Of a stretch of DNA of 64,000 nucleotides, positions 16,685 through 25,251 are shown one piece after another. Within the stretch, counting starts at the first letter, position 1. Each line of letters starts with the position of its first letter. The notes beneath the pieces were generated by a model that made no database searches, had not been told where the DNA came from, and saw only the letters and a program-made list of their open reading frames with translations. The position numbers and the translations under genes were made by a program. Source of the stretch: Christiangramia gaetbulicola (GTDB lineage: Bacteria > Bacteroidota > Bacteroidia > Flavobacteriales > Flavobacteriaceae); assembly GCF_003054225.1 (NCBI RefSeq), contig NZ_QBKQ01000002.1, positions 1-64,000 of the forward strand, in the 5' to 3' direction.

Positions 16685-16752
16685 TGTCACCCTGAACTTG
16701 TTTCAGGGTCTCAATGCGATTTTTTTAGATTCTGAAATAGATTCAGAATGAC
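16685..16752. repeat. Intergenic palindromic repeat (CCCTGAA...TTCAGGG type)
   Basis: Two palindromes in tandem, CCCTGAACTTGTTTCAGGG (16690-16708) and ATTCTGAAATAGATTCAGAAT (16729-16749), lie between outer edges GTGTCA and ATGAC. This is a MITE-like or REP-like unit of a kind spread through intergenic regions of many Bacteroidota and other genomes. It lies between the terminator of the cysteine desulfurase gene and the end of the convergent M23 gene. Confidence 0.65.
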
Positions 16753-16775
16753 GTTGGACCTAAAGGGATTACATG

Positions 16776-18464
16776 TTACTTCCTAAAGAACTTCGCTGTA
16801 TAGGTTGTTTTATTCCCAACATTATCTGTAACGATCACTTTCAGGTCGTTCTCAGTTTCGGTAAGCACATTATCTGAAAAATAATGCGTGAGCGTATTGT
16901 TCTTATACTCGTATTCCATTAAAATGAACTTGCCGTTGACGGTCGCCCTGTAAGCATTAATGCCTGATAGATCATCAGAGATCTTAATCTTTAAGGTCTC
17001 ATTATTGGAAACCCATTGCCCATCGTAAAAATTTACCGCACTCACTTTAGGTGCGATCGTGTCTTTAGATAAAAAGTATTTTCCAAAAGTCCTGGTGCCG
17101 GTGGTTAGCCTGTTTCCTTTTTTGTAGGTAGTTGAATAAATTGGCTTTCCGTAATCTGATAATCTCGCAATAAATAGTTGCTCCCTGTCTTCAGCCGGAT
17201 ATTCGCTTACATCGAAACCTACGGTGAAATTCTTATGCAGAGGGATTTCATCACGATGTACCTCTACCATATTTTCAGAAAAATTAATATCTAAATAAGC
17301 GTCTTCATAAAGACTGCCTTCAGGAATATAAACATCCATGGTATGTCCTTTCGCCGAAAGCCCATTGGAAGCACTGGCCAGGTAATCGGTCTCCTGTACC
17401 TCTCTTTTTTTGATCTGGTCGCTAATCTGTCCTTTGATAGGTATTCTTACTACTTTTTCGTTTCCTTTAAAATCGGTCACTCTTATGGTGTATTGGTAGT
17501 CCAGGCTGTCTTTGATATTCAGTTTACCTTCTTCTACTAGTTCTCCATAAATGCTAAGCGGATTTCCCTGGTTTTTGAAAAGCTTTTGTACCCTGCTTTT
17601 GTTGTTGGCGTAATACTCATAATCTATTAACTGATTCAAATGCCTGGTTTCGGCAAATGAGAACTTATCGAAATTTATTTCGAATACCTTGTCGCCATTT
17701 AAATTGGCTTCGATCTTAAAAACTCCGTTATGATTGTAAGCCATATCTTGCTGATCTACAGTGGATATACCAAAGCCTATTTCACCACAAGCTTCAACTT
17801 CGCTGGTGGTGTAAGTTCCGTCATTTTGAGGGATCAATCTCAATTTCTGCCGTGCCTGGGAATTGTTCACATGAGCATCGTCACCCAATGGATAAGCGAA
17901 TAAACCCTGTATAAGTGGCTCCCTGGAATCGGCAACATCAAGGCCGAACATCTGCGCGTTCATTGGGCGCTGGCTTCCGTCGCGGATCTCAAAATGAAGA
18001 TGGGGTCCGCCGCTGCCTCCGGTATTTCCGCTATAGGCGATGAGTTCACCTTTTTCAACCTTAAGTTCTCCCGGTTCCGGAAATAACTCGATCTCGTAAG
18101 ATTCTTTCTGATATTGATGTTTTCTAAGGTATTCTTTGAATTTCGGTGCTAACTTCTGTAAATGGCCATAAACAGTAGTGTATCCGTTAGGATGCTGAAC
18201 GTATAAAGCTTTTCCGTAGCCATAATGCTGAATATTGATCCTGCTGATATAACCTTCAGCCGCTGCTTTTACTTCCAGCCCTTCTCTTTGCTGGGTTTTG
18301 ATATCTAAACCACTATGGAAATGATTGGACCTTAGTTCACCAAAAGTTCCGGCAAGGACGATGGGAACATCAAGAGGATTCTGAAAATAATCTTGCGGAA
18401 GGCCGTTCTGTGCTTGTAATGTAGAAAATAATACTAAAAATAGCAGGCTTGTTGCTCTCTTCAT
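16776..18464 (-). CDS. M23-family metallopeptidase (peptidoglycan hydrolase)
   Basis: A 562-residue secreted protein with signal peptide MKRATSLLFLVLFSTLQAQ. The LytM/M23 domain is N-terminal (about 25-165). Zinc ligands are His50 and Asp54 in NHFHSGLDI and His157 in GGPHLHFEIRDG, with His101 (VYGHL) and His155 as catalytic histidines. The set is complete, so it should be an active endopeptidase, unlike EnvC-type activators. The rest (170-562) consists of beta-rich segments with Ig-like character (KISDDLSGINAY, LKVIVTDNVGNKTTY). It is probably periplasmic and used in cell-wall remodelling; its place beside division genes fits. Confidence 0.9.
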   Translation of the reverse strand: MKRATSLLFLVLFSTLQAQNGLPQDYFQNPLDVPIVLAGTFGELRSNHFHSGLDIKTQQREGLEVKAAAEGYISRINIQHYGYGKALYVQHPNGYTTVYGHLQKLAPKFKEYLRKHQYQKESYEIELFPEPGELKVEKGELIAYSGNTGGSGGPHLHFEIRDGSQRPMNAQMFGLDVADSREPLIQGLFAYPLGDDAHVNNSQARQKLRLIPQNDGTYTTSEVEACGEIGFGISTVDQQDMAYNHNGVFKIEANLNGDKVFEINFDKFSFAETRHLNQLIDYEYYANNKSRVQKLFKNQGNPLSIYGELVEEGKLNIKDSLDYQYTIRVTDFKGNEKVVRIPIKGQISDQIKKREVQETDYLASASNGLSAKGHTMDVYIPEGSLYEDAYLDINFSENMVEVHRDEIPLHKNFTVGFDVSEYPAEDREQLFIARLSDYGKPIYSTTYKKGNRLTTGTRTFGKYFLSKDTIAPKVSAVNFYDGQWVSNNETLKIKISDDLSGINAYRATVNGKFILMEYEYKNNTLTHYFSDNVLTETENDLKVIVTDNVGNKTTYTAKFFRK

Positions 18465-18507
18465 AAATCTGGGGGTAAATTCAATTAAAACCTGGGGTAA
18501 AGTTAAT

Positions 18508-18526
18508 CAAAGTTATGTCAAAATTA
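18508..18526 (-). promoter_or_regulatory. Twin -7 boxes upstream of the M23 gene
   Basis: Two exact TAnnTTTG matches on the minus strand, TAACTTTG (18515-18508) and TAATTTTG (18526-18519), lie 43-62 bases before the ATG at 18464. Either could be used; no clear -33 box was found. Confidence 0.4.
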
Positions 18527-18590
18527 AACAGCTTGATTACAGAGAATTATCGGTATTGTTAATTATTATTTTAAAACAGCTGAAAAAGTA

Positions 18591-18621
18591 TTGGGATATT
18601 TCAAACCGTATGTTAACTTTG
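18591..18621 (+). promoter_or_regulatory. Promoter of the zapB-like/zapA/6S/rny cluster
   Basis: TTG (18591-18593) and the exact -7 box TAACTTTG (18614-18621) are separated by 20 bases, within the 19-21 base spacing of Bacteroidota promoters. It lies 27 bases before the first ATG of the cluster. Confidence 0.6.
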
Positions 18622-18648
18622 TAGGGGTTCACATCGGTTTTAGCGCTT

Positions 18649-18939
18649 ATGAGTGAAATTACAGAAATAGTTGATAACCTTGAGAATAGAATCAGCAAGC
18701 TCCTTCATAAATATGATGTTATGAAGCAGGCGAATGAATCTCTTCAGCAGGAATTGGCCTCTGTAAAAGCTGAATATGGAAAACTGGAAGGAGATTTAGA
18801 AACTTCCAAAGAACAGATTCAGTCCTTAAAAGCTGCGAACGCGATGCTTGGCAGTACCGACCATAAAAGAGAAACAAAGCTCAAAATAAACAGTCTGATC
18901 AGAGAGATCGATCAGTGCATAGTTCAGTTGTCAGAATAA
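18649..18939 (+). CDS. ZapB-like coiled-coil protein
   Basis: A 96-residue protein that is almost entirely a heptad coiled coil from about residue 5 to 65 (LENRISKLLHKYDVMKQANESLQQELASVKAEY), with a short C-terminal amphipathic segment. It sits six bases before zapA. ZapB of Proteobacteria is a similar short coiled coil that binds ZapA at the division ring. Sequence similarity is too low-complexity to prove homology, so the ZapB-like call rests on shape and linkage. Small coiled-coil genes directly before zapA are a recurrent arrangement in Bacteroidota. Confidence 0.7.
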   Translation: MSEITEIVDNLENRISKLLHKYDVMKQANESLQQELASVKAEYGKLEGDLETSKEQIQSLKAANAMLGSTDHKRETKLKINSLIREIDQCIVQLSE

Positions 18940-18945
18940 TGGAAA

Positions 18946-19242
18946 ATGATGGAAGATAAACTGAAGATCAAAATATCGATTGCAGACCGCGTATATCCGC
19001 TAACTATTCAGCCTAGCCAGGAAGAAGGTTTAAGGAAAGCGGCAAAAAAGATCGAGGCGATGATCAAACAATTTGAGCAAAGCTATGCTGTGAGGGATAA
19101 GCAGGATGTTCTGGCAATGTGTGCATTGCAGTTCGCCGCCCAGACCGAACAGAAAAATATTGATAATTCGAGCGAAATGATTGAAGCAGAAGAGAAGTTA
19201 AGGTCACTTAACGAATTGCTGCAGCAGCATTTAACCTCTTAA
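18946..19242 (+). CDS. zapA: Cell division protein ZapA
   Basis: A 98-residue FtsZ-ring stabiliser. It starts with KLKIKISIADRVYPLTIQPSQEEGLRKAA, the ZapA beta-hairpin and first helix, followed by the long helix KIEAMIKQFEQSYAVRDKQDVLAMCALQFAAQTEQ used for dimer and tetramer formation. The length is standard. Two adjacent ATG codons (18946 and 18949) could start translation. It is cotranscribed with the coiled-coil gene upstream, and the 6S RNA follows directly. Confidence 0.92.
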   Translation: MMEDKLKIKISIADRVYPLTIQPSQEEGLRKAAKKIEAMIKQFEQSYAVRDKQDVLAMCALQFAAQTEQKNIDNSSEMIEAEEKLRSLNELLQQHLTS

Positions 19243-19263
19243 GTTCTTTAAATAAAATAAGGT

Positions 19264-19440
19264 TACTGCCTGTATTAGTGCTTTTTTGATAAACTCAACA
19301 CGATTCTTTTAAAAAGGGTGAGTCTAGGTTGTAAAAGCGTGCCGTGTCCCTTATGGGAGAGCGGATTCTTGATCAACTTGTTAACCCTAAACTTGATTTA
19401 AAGGAGTTTAAACAAAACCCATCTAATACAGGCTTTTTTT
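19264..19440 (+). ncRNA. ssrS: 6S RNA (flavobacterial form)
   Basis: This stretch without an ORF has the shape of 6S RNA. A closing stem of 11 perfect pairs, GCCTGTATTAG (19268-19278) with CTAATACAGGC (19423-19433), is followed by a T-run (19434-19440). The arms between are largely self-complementary around a central region that contains GCGTGCCGTGTCCC and TATGGGAGAG. Length (~175), position directly after zapA (as ssrS in gamma-Proteobacteria) and the T-run after the closing stem agree with the flavobacterial 6S family. 6S RNA binds RNA polymerase holoenzyme by mimicking an open promoter. The call is by structure and linkage; the ends are approximate. Confidence 0.82.
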
Positions 19441-19462
19441 ATATATATCTAAATAGAAGCGA

Positions 19463-21025
19463 ATGGACATACTAATTATAATCATTGCCGCAGTCGTAGG
19501 TCTGGCACTGGGCTTTGCGATTGCAAAAACTCTTGAAAAGAAGCAGGCCTCCAATACCATCGCCAGCGCGAAAAAGGAAGCTGCAAGCATTTTAAAAGAG
19601 GCTAAGGCGGAAGGTGAAAGTATTAAAAAGGATAAGATCCTTCAGGCAAAGGAAAAGTTCATTGAACTTAAGTCTGAACATGAGAAAGTAATTCTTTCAA
19701 GAGACAAAAAGATCAGTGATGCCGAAAAGAGAATAAAAGACAAAGAGTCTCATGTTTCTAATGAACTGGGAAAGAACAAGAAACTGAATAAGGATCTTGA
19801 GGAAAAGGTAGCAGATTATAATCACAGAATTGAATACCTTGAAAAGAAACAGGAAGAAATAGACAAGCTTCATAACAGTAAAGTACAGCAACTGGAGGTG
19901 ATCTCTGGTCTTTCTGCTGAAGATGCAAAAGCTCAGCTTGTAGAATCTTTAAAAGATACGGCGAAGGCAGATGCCATGTCCATTATTCAGGATACGGTAG
20001 AAGAGGCTAAACTTACAGCACAACAGGAAGCGAGAAAGATCATCATCAATACCATTCAGAGAATTGGGACAGAAGAGGCAATTGAGAATTGCGTTTCGGT
20101 ATTCAACCTGGAAAGTGATGATGTAAAAGGTAGAATTATTGGTCGTGAAGGTAGAAACATTCGTGCGCTGGAAGCAGCAACCGGTGTAGAGATCATTGTA
20201 GATGATACTCCAGAAGCAATCATTCTTAGCTGTTTTGACTCGGTAAGAAGAGAGGTGGCGAGATTATCTCTGCATAAACTAGTTACTGACGGTCGTATTC
20301 ACCCTGCCCGTATCGAGGAAGTGGTGAAAAAGACCAGGAAACAGATCGAAGAAGAAATTATCGATATAGGTAAGAGAACGGTGATAGATCTTGGGATCCA
20401 TGGTTTACAGCCAGAATTGATCAAGATGGTAGGTAGAATGAAGTATCGTTCTTCTTACGGGCAGAACCTTCTGCAACACTCGAGAGAGGTTGCTAAACTT
20501 TGTGGGGTGATGGCTGCAGAACTAGGTTTAAACCCTAAACTTGCCAAACGTGCCGGATTACTGCATGATATTGGTAAAGTTCCGGAAACCGAAACAGAAG
20601 TGCCTCACGCGATCCTTGGGATGCAATGGGCTGAGAAGCATGGTGAAAAACCAGAGGTTTGTAATGCCATTGGAGCTCACCACGATGAGATCGAAATGAA
20701 TTCTTTATTGTCTCCTATCGTTCAGGTTTGTGATGCCATTAGTGGAGCAAGACCAGGAGCAAGAAGACAGGTACTTGATTCTTATATCCAGAGATTGAAA
20801 GATCTTGAAGATATCGCTTTTGGATTTGGCGGGGTTAAGAAAGCTTACGCAATCCAGGCAGGTAGAGAATTGAGAGTGATCGTTGAAAGCGAAAAGGTTT
20901 CAGATGAAAAAGCAGCAAACCTGTCATTTGAGATCTCTCAGAAGATACAAACAGATATGACCTATCCAGGTCAGGTTAAGATCACGGTAATACGTGAGAC
21001 CAGAGCGGTGAATGTCGCTAAATAG
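19463..21025 (+). CDS. rny: Ribonuclease Y
   Basis: A 520-residue membrane-anchored endoribonuclease that starts mRNA decay. It has an N-terminal transmembrane helix (about 2-22), a long charged coiled coil (25-200), a KH domain ([31 protein letters not shown] without gaps in the family pattern), and an HD domain with [19 protein letters not shown] and [11 protein letters not shown] metal-binding motifs. The C-terminus ends [20 protein letters not shown], the standard family end. It is complete. The 6S RNA ends 22 bases before its ATG, so both may share a transcript or rny may have a promoter inside the 6S region. Confidence 0.96.
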   Translation: MDILIIIIAAVVGLALGFAIAKTLEKKQASNTIASAKKEAASILKEAKAEGESIKKDKILQAKEKFIELKSEHEKVILSRDKKISDAEKRIKDKESHVSNELGKNKKLNKDLEEKVADYNHRIEYLEKKQEEIDKLHNSKVQQLEVISGLSAEDAKAQLVESLKDTAKADAMSIIQDTVEEAKLTAQQEARKIIINTIQRIGTEEAIENCVSVFNLESDDVKGRIIGREGRNIRALEAATGVEIIVDDTPEAIILSCFDSVRREVARLSLHKLVTDGRIHPARIEEVVKKTRKQIEEEIIDIGKRTVIDLGIHGLQPELIKMVGRMKYRSSYGQNLLQHSREVAKLCGVMAAELGLNPKLAKRAGLLHDIGKVPETETEVPHAILGMQWAEKHGEKPEVCNAIGAHHDEIEMNSLLSPIVQVCDAISGARPGARRQVLDSYIQRLKDLEDIAFGFGGVKKAYAIQAGRELRVIVESEKVSDEKAANLSFEISQKIQTDMTYPGQVKITVIRETRAVNVAK

Positions 21026-21043
21026 AAATTGTTAGAATTAATG

Positions 21044-21077
21044 AAAAAGGCCGTTCAATTTTGAACGGCCTTTTTTT
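21044..21077 (+). terminator. rny terminator
   Basis: Stem AAAAAGGCCGTTC / GAACGGCCTTTTT with a small AT loop and T-run, 18 bases after the rny stop. Confidence 0.92.
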
Positions 21078-21127
21078 GTTTTAAAGATCAACCTTCTTTA
21101 GGTATTTCATTCCGATTAAAATCGATA

Positions 21128-21162
21128 TTCAGAGATTTCTCCCTATGGTCGAAATGACAAGC
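21128..21162. repeat. Intergenic repeat remnant (GTCATTTCGACC...GAGAAATCTC type)
   Basis: TTCAGAGATTTCTCCCTATGGTCGAAATGACA, read in two parts (TTCAGAGATTTCTC and GGTCGAAATGACA), is one copy of a second small intergenic repeat often seen in Bacteroidota genomes. Like the unit at 16685-16752, it ends in TGACA/TGTCA and sits behind a terminator between convergent genes. Confidence 0.5.
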
Positions 21163-21177
21163 GAATTAGATGATCAA

Positions 21178-22125
21178 TTAATCATTGTAAATGTTCTCAT
21201 AAGAATTTCCTTCCATCTCGAAGAATTTCCCGTTCACATACCTGAAATGATAATCCAGATCTGCGATCTCTTTCATATCATCTTCGTCCAGCTGGTAACC
21301 GGCACTCATGATATTTTCCTTGATACGTTTCTCGTTAGTTGATTTAGGAATAACCGCCGTTCCCCTTTGCTCACTCCATTTAATAAGAATCTGGCCTGGA
21401 GAAGCTCCGTGCTTTTTCGCGATCTTGTTAATAACCGGATTTTCCAGTAATGAAGGTTCATCTGCCGCTTTCATAGCTTCCGGACGGTCTCCACTTCCTA
21501 ATGGCGAGTACGCGGTCACATTAATACCATGCTTGCTGCAAAATTCCAACAGTTTGTTCTGTTGTAAATAGGGGTGAAGCTCTACCTGGTTCATTTCTGG
21601 AGTATGGTCTGTATCTGCCATAAGTTCCTCCAGCTTTTCAATACTGAAATTAGAAACTCCAATATGTTTAACCAGTCCCTGTTCCTTGGCTTTCACCATT
21701 TCATTCCAGGTTTCGATCAATGGAACTTCTTCCAGGGATAAGAAATCCTCTGCCTTTTCTGGAAATCCTACATCTGGTTTAAAAGCCACCGGCCAGTGAA
21801 TAAGGTAAAGATCAAGATAATCTAACTGCAGATCTTTAAGAGTTTGTTTCAGAGCCGGGATCACATCTTCTTTCTTGTGGGCGTTGTTCCATAGTTTTGA
21901 GGTTACCCAAACGTCTTCTCTTTTTATTTCTCCTTTCCCAAATACCTCTTTAAATGCTTCACCAACCTCTGCTTCATTGCCATAGGTGGCCGCGCAATCT
22001 ATATGTTTATACCCATTGTTAAGGGCTATTTTTACTGCTTTAGTGACTTCTCCTTTTTCAGATTTCCAGGTACCGAGACCAATAGCATCCATCTCGTCAC
22101 CATTCTTGAATTTTAGTTTCTTCAT
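21178..22125 (-). CDS. Aldo/keto reductase
   Basis: A 315-residue (beta/alpha)8 NADPH-dependent oxidoreductase. The catalytic tetrad is visible: Asp and Tyr in HIDCAATYGNE, Lys in VTSKLWN and His in LYLIHWPVA. The cofactor end IPKSTNEKRIKENI is present. It resembles the AKR3/AKR5-type reductases that act on aldehydes, sugars or methylglyoxal; the substrate cannot be fixed. It is monocistronic. Confidence 0.92.
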   Translation of the reverse strand: MKKLKFKNGDEMDAIGLGTWKSEKGEVTKAVKIALNNGYKHIDCAATYGNEAEVGEAFKEVFGKGEIKREDVWVTSKLWNNAHKKEDVIPALKQTLKDLQLDYLDLYLIHWPVAFKPDVGFPEKAEDFLSLEEVPLIETWNEMVKAKEQGLVKHIGVSNFSIEKLEELMADTDHTPEMNQVELHPYLQQNKLLEFCSKHGINVTAYSPLGSGDRPEAMKAADEPSLLENPVINKIAKKHGASPGQILIKWSEQRGTAVIPKSTNEKRIKENIMSAGYQLDEDDMKEIADLDYHFRYVNGKFFEMEGNSYENIYND

Positions 22126-22202
22126 AATTTGATTTTTTATGAAGTTAATAAGATTGCCCTTCTACAGAAAAAAATCAGAATGGTTTAGCAGAACTTTAAT
22201 AT

Positions 22203-23099
22203 CTACTTCCTTGGGTGAAAGGTTTCCATAACATCTCTTAGATGCGATCTGTCTACATGTACATAGACTTCGGTAGTAGTAATGCTCTCGTGCCCTAACA
22301 TCTGCTGAATCGCTCTTAGATCGGCTCCATTCTCCAATAGGTGGGTAGCGAATGAGTGCCGAAAAGTATGCGGGCTCACTTTCCTTTTGATCCCGGCAGC
22401 TTCCGTTAATCTTCTTACAATAGTGAAGATCATGGCTCTGGTGAGCCTGTTTCCTCTTCGGTTTAAAAATAAGGTGTCGGTTGCTTCAGGTTTTATGTCC
22501 TGGTGCACTCTTACTTCGTCCTTATAGATATTAATGAATTTTATGGTGTATTCTGATATAGGTACGAAACGCTGTTTATCGCCTTTTCCGGTCACCTTAA
22601 TAAAACCTTCTTCAAAGAAAAGATCAGATAGTTTAAGATCGAGGAGTTCTGAAACTCGCAATCCGCAGCCATATAAAGTTTCAATGATCGCCCGGTTTCT
22701 TTCTCCTTCGTTCTTGCTAAGATCTACCGCGGCAATGATTCGGTCTACTTCGTCTATAGAAATAGTGTCGGGCAGTTTTCTACCTATTTTAGGAGATTCC
22801 ATCAGGTCTAACGGATTATCCTTTCGGTAATCCTCAAAAACCAGGTAGCTAAAGAAACTCCGTAAGCCCGAAATTAGTCTTGATTGTGATCTCGCGTTGA
22901 GATCTTTCGAAGCGCTATAAATGAATTCCTGGATGGTTTTATCGGATATTTTGAGCGGACTTATCTGGATCTCGTTAACATCAAGATAAGTGATAAGTTT
23001 TAGCAGGTCCAGGCTGTAATTTTCAATGGAATTTGCTGAAAGTCCGCGTTCAAGCTTCAAATAGTGCCGGTAATCCTGTAACGCATTCTGCCATTTCAT
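22203..23099 (-). CDS. xerD: Tyrosine recombinase XerD
   Basis: A 298-residue site-specific recombinase for chromosome dimer resolution. The N-terminal SAM-like DNA-binding domain (1-95) opens with DYRHYLKLERGLSANSIENY. All catalytic residues are present: Arg148, Lys172, His244, Arg247, His270 and nucleophile Tyr279 (TTTEVYVHVD). The length and the LGHESITTTEVY motif are standard for XerD, not for an integrase. No att-like repeats or phage genes are nearby. In this phylum one or two Xer proteins are encoded and the C/D assignment is by similarity. Confidence 0.92.
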   Translation of the reverse strand: MKWQNALQDYRHYLKLERGLSANSIENYSLDLLKLITYLDVNEIQISPLKISDKTIQEFIYSASKDLNARSQSRLISGLRSFFSYLVFEDYRKDNPLDLMESPKIGRKLPDTISIDEVDRIIAAVDLSKNEGERNRAIIETLYGCGLRVSELLDLKLSDLFFEEGFIKVTGKGDKQRFVPISEYTIKFINIYKDEVRVHQDIKPEATDTLFLNRRGNRLTRAMIFTIVRRLTEAAGIKRKVSPHTFRHSFATHLLENGADLRAIQQMLGHESITTTEVYVHVDRSHLRDVMETFHPRK

Positions 23100-23179
23100 G
23101 TGTTAAAGATAAAATTTTCTGACTTTCAGTCTTAATAATACTTTAGCCTAGGCTAACATTTTGTTAACAGGATGAAACC

Positions 23180-23187
23180 TACTTTTG
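23180..23187 (+). promoter_or_regulatory. -7 promoter box for the barrel protein gene
   Basis: TACTTTTG matches TAnnTTTG 25 bases before the ATG at 23213. A TTTG at 23160-23163 could act as the -33 box, though the 16-base gap is shorter than usual. Confidence 0.5.
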
Positions 23188-23212
23188 ATCCCAGAATTTA
23201 AAAATAAAGAAA

Positions 23213-23818
23213 ATGAAAAAGACGTTTTTATTAGTAGTAATGGCGATCGTTGGAGTAAGCACTTCTTCAAGCGCACAGGAGTATTGGAATTTTGGAGTTA
23301 AAGGTGGAGTGAACTTCACTAATATGACTTCAGACGGGTTCGAGGATAATAATAGTAGAACAGGATTTCATTTGGGAGTACTGGCAGAGATCCCGGTAAG
23401 TGACCGTTTTTCTGTTCAGCCAGAGGTATTGTATTCTACCCAGGGAACTGAAGCGACAAGAAGATATTTAGGAGAAAATCTAAAAGGAGAGTACCAATTG
23501 GATTATATACAGGTGCCACTTGTTGCAAAATTTTACCTGATCGATGGATTGGCTCTTGAAGCGGGACCTTCTTTTAACTTTTTGGTAGATGAAGAATATA
23601 GCTATGAAAGTGATGCACTTGATCTTGAAGCAGATTCTGAATTAGCCAGTACTTTCGAATTTGGAGGAGCTTTTGGTGCTTCTTATAAATTCAACAATGG
23701 TTTCTTTGTGAATGGAAGATATGTGCAGGGTTTTACCGATGCATTCGATAGCGATAGTTTCGATGATGATGCTATCAAAAATAACGGATTTCAGTTAGGA
23801 GTTGGTTTCCAGTTCTAG
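23213..23818 (+). CDS. Outer-membrane beta-barrel (porin-family) protein
   Basis: A 201-residue outer-membrane protein with signal peptide MKKTFLLVVMAIVGVSTSSSAQ. The mature part follows the OMP_b-brl_2 pattern: YWNFGVKGGVNFTNM opening strand, HLGVLAEIPVSDRFSVQPEVLYSTQG, IQVPLVAKFYL, GLALEAGPSFNFLV, and a final aromatic strand GFQLGVGFQF ending in Phe, the recognition end for the BAM machine. An acidic stretch (EYSYESDALDLEADSE) is probably an exposed loop. The function is unknown; such barrels are abundant in this phylum. It has its own promoter and terminator. Confidence 0.88.
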   Translation: MKKTFLLVVMAIVGVSTSSSAQEYWNFGVKGGVNFTNMTSDGFEDNNSRTGFHLGVLAEIPVSDRFSVQPEVLYSTQGTEATRRYLGENLKGEYQLDYIQVPLVAKFYLIDGLALEAGPSFNFLVDEEYSYESDALDLEADSELASTFEFGGAFGASYKFNNGFFVNGRYVQGFTDAFDSDSFDDDAIKNNGFQLGVGFQF

Positions 23819-23842
23819 AGATCCTAAATACCTATGAAGATG

Positions 23843-23873
23843 AAAAAGCGAAGACCAGGTCTTCGCTTTTTTT
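23843..23873 (+). terminator. barrel protein gene terminator
   Basis: Stem AAAAAGCGAAGAC / GTCTTCGCTTTTT with loop CAG and T-run, 25 bases after the stop. Confidence 0.9.
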
Positions 23874-23959
23874 ATTTTTAAGCGTTAGTAATAATATTCC
23901 TCCAATCTTACCGTTCTTACTTGCCAATACCCATATTAACCTATAATTAAAAATTAAAC

Positions 23960-24532
23960 ATGTTTAAAAAAATCAGTTTAATTGCAGTCTTTGCAATGCT
24001 ATCATTTTGTGCCCAGGCCCAGGAAGAATCAAAGGAGAGTAAACCTTCAAAATTTGGATTTACTGCCGGAGTAATTGAATCCAATTTCAAATTGAAAGAT
24101 CCTATATTATTAAATGAAGATTATAATGTTGGAAAATATGAGGGTGGAGGTTTGTTTTTAGGTTTAACATTTGACACCGAGATCAACGAAAACTTTGGTT
24201 TTAATTCAGAATTGTTAGTCGCCAAACTTGATAACTCTCATAGATATTTACTATCCTCATCACTTAAGTATCGCTTATTTAACTCTAATTTTCACGCTTT
24301 GGGTGGTTTGGAATTAAATTATTTAAGTAGTGCACCAGATATTTCCAATGGTAATAAGGGAAACCGTGCTGGACTCAATGCTATTTTTGGACTAGAGTAT
24401 GAAATAAATGACAGGTTATCTATTTATAGTAGTTATTCTTTAGAAACTACGAACAGGTTTAAACACGATAATGGGAATTCGTATAAAGGAGGATATAATA
24501 ATGTTAGATTAGGGATTAAGTTTAAATTCTAG
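23960..24532 (+). CDS. Outer-membrane beta-barrel protein, uncharacterised
   Basis: A 190-residue protein with signal peptide MFKKISLIAVFAMLSFCAQAQ. Alternating amphipathic strands (FGFTAGVIESNFKL, GLFLGLTFDTEIN, FGFNSELLVAKL, LSIYSSYSLETT) and the end YNNVRLGIKFKF with a terminal Phe indicate a small barrel. No specific family was recognised. It is AT-richer than its neighbours and has its own terminator. Confidence 0.78.
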   Translation: MFKKISLIAVFAMLSFCAQAQEESKESKPSKFGFTAGVIESNFKLKDPILLNEDYNVGKYEGGGLFLGLTFDTEINENFGFNSELLVAKLDNSHRYLLSSSLKYRLFNSNFHALGGLELNYLSSAPDISNGNKGNRAGLNAIFGLEYEINDRLSIYSSYSLETTNRFKHDNGNSYKGGYNNVRLGIKFKF

Positions 24533-24533
24533 A

Positions 24534-24564
24534 TAAAAAAAAGCGGGTGAGTTCCCGCTTTTTT
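24534..24564 (+). terminator. terminator after the second barrel gene
   Basis: GCGGG / CCCGC stem extended by an A-run and T-run (loop TGAGTT), immediately after the stop codon at 24532. Confidence 0.88.
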
Positions 24565-24664
24565 CATTCAACTCCTCTACATTTCTTAACCCTAACCGTT
24601 AATTAAATTTAAAATAACAGGCTGAAAAACAGATTGTTTTATACCTTAATTGAAAATCGGGTAT

Positions 24665-25195
24665 ATGAGATTTAAGCTCACTCTTTTTCTTTTTATTTCT
24701 GCAGTTGCAATTGGATATTCCCAGCAAACAGAATTTAATAATAGCATACTCTATTCTCCGAATAATTTTTTAAAATACGATAGCTCTTCTCTTAAGTTCA
24801 CCAGGGGAATGCTACAGGAAGGTGGTTTATTGATAGACGGTGAATATGATCTGGCAAATTTGCTCCCGGGATTATTTCTGCGACCGGAACACATAATTTT
24901 TGATTCGCCATTCTTACAGGCATATGGTTCTGGTTATACCTTAAAATATTATATCGGGGAATCTGATGTTTATATTACTGGTGGATTGCAGTCTACCATG
25001 TATATGGAATACAGCGGAGAAAGATCATATTATTTTGGATTCAATGTTGGAGTGGGATATAATCTATCCAAAAATACCCAGATCGAGGGAAGGACATTCC
25101 AAAGCTTTAAAAGCTATTCTACTGGAGAGGCTTTTCAACCGGTTCAATTAACACCCATGCAACCAATAAGCTTAGGTATCAAAACCAAATTTTAG
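24665..25195 (+). CDS. Secreted, probably outer-membrane protein, uncharacterised
   Basis: Counted from MRFKLTLFLFISAVAIGYSQ this is 176 residues; an in-frame ATG five codons upstream is less likely because it puts extra residues before the signal. The mature part has GSGYTLKYYIGESDVYITGGLQSTM without a clear family, then YYFGFNVGVGYNLSKNTQIEGRTFQ and an end ISLGIKTKF, which look like final barrel strands. Together with the two preceding genes it makes three small envelope proteins in a row, each with its own transcription signals. No function can be given. Confidence 0.7.
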   Translation: MRFKLTLFLFISAVAIGYSQQTEFNNSILYSPNNFLKYDSSSLKFTRGMLQEGGLLIDGEYDLANLLPGLFLRPEHIIFDSPFLQAYGSGYTLKYYIGESDVYITGGLQSTMYMEYSGERSYYFGFNVGVGYNLSKNTQIEGRTFQSFKSYSTGEAFQPVQLTPMQPISLGIKTKF

Positions 25196-25251
25196 ATCAT
25201 TCATTTCGGTATAATATCTTCTGAATATTTTCATTTTGCTACTTTTACAAT

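Noticed and set aside
22203-23099. Tyrosine recombinase considered as a mark of a mobile element
   Set aside because: Length and motifs match the housekeeping XerD; no att repeats, tRNA target or phage genes are near.
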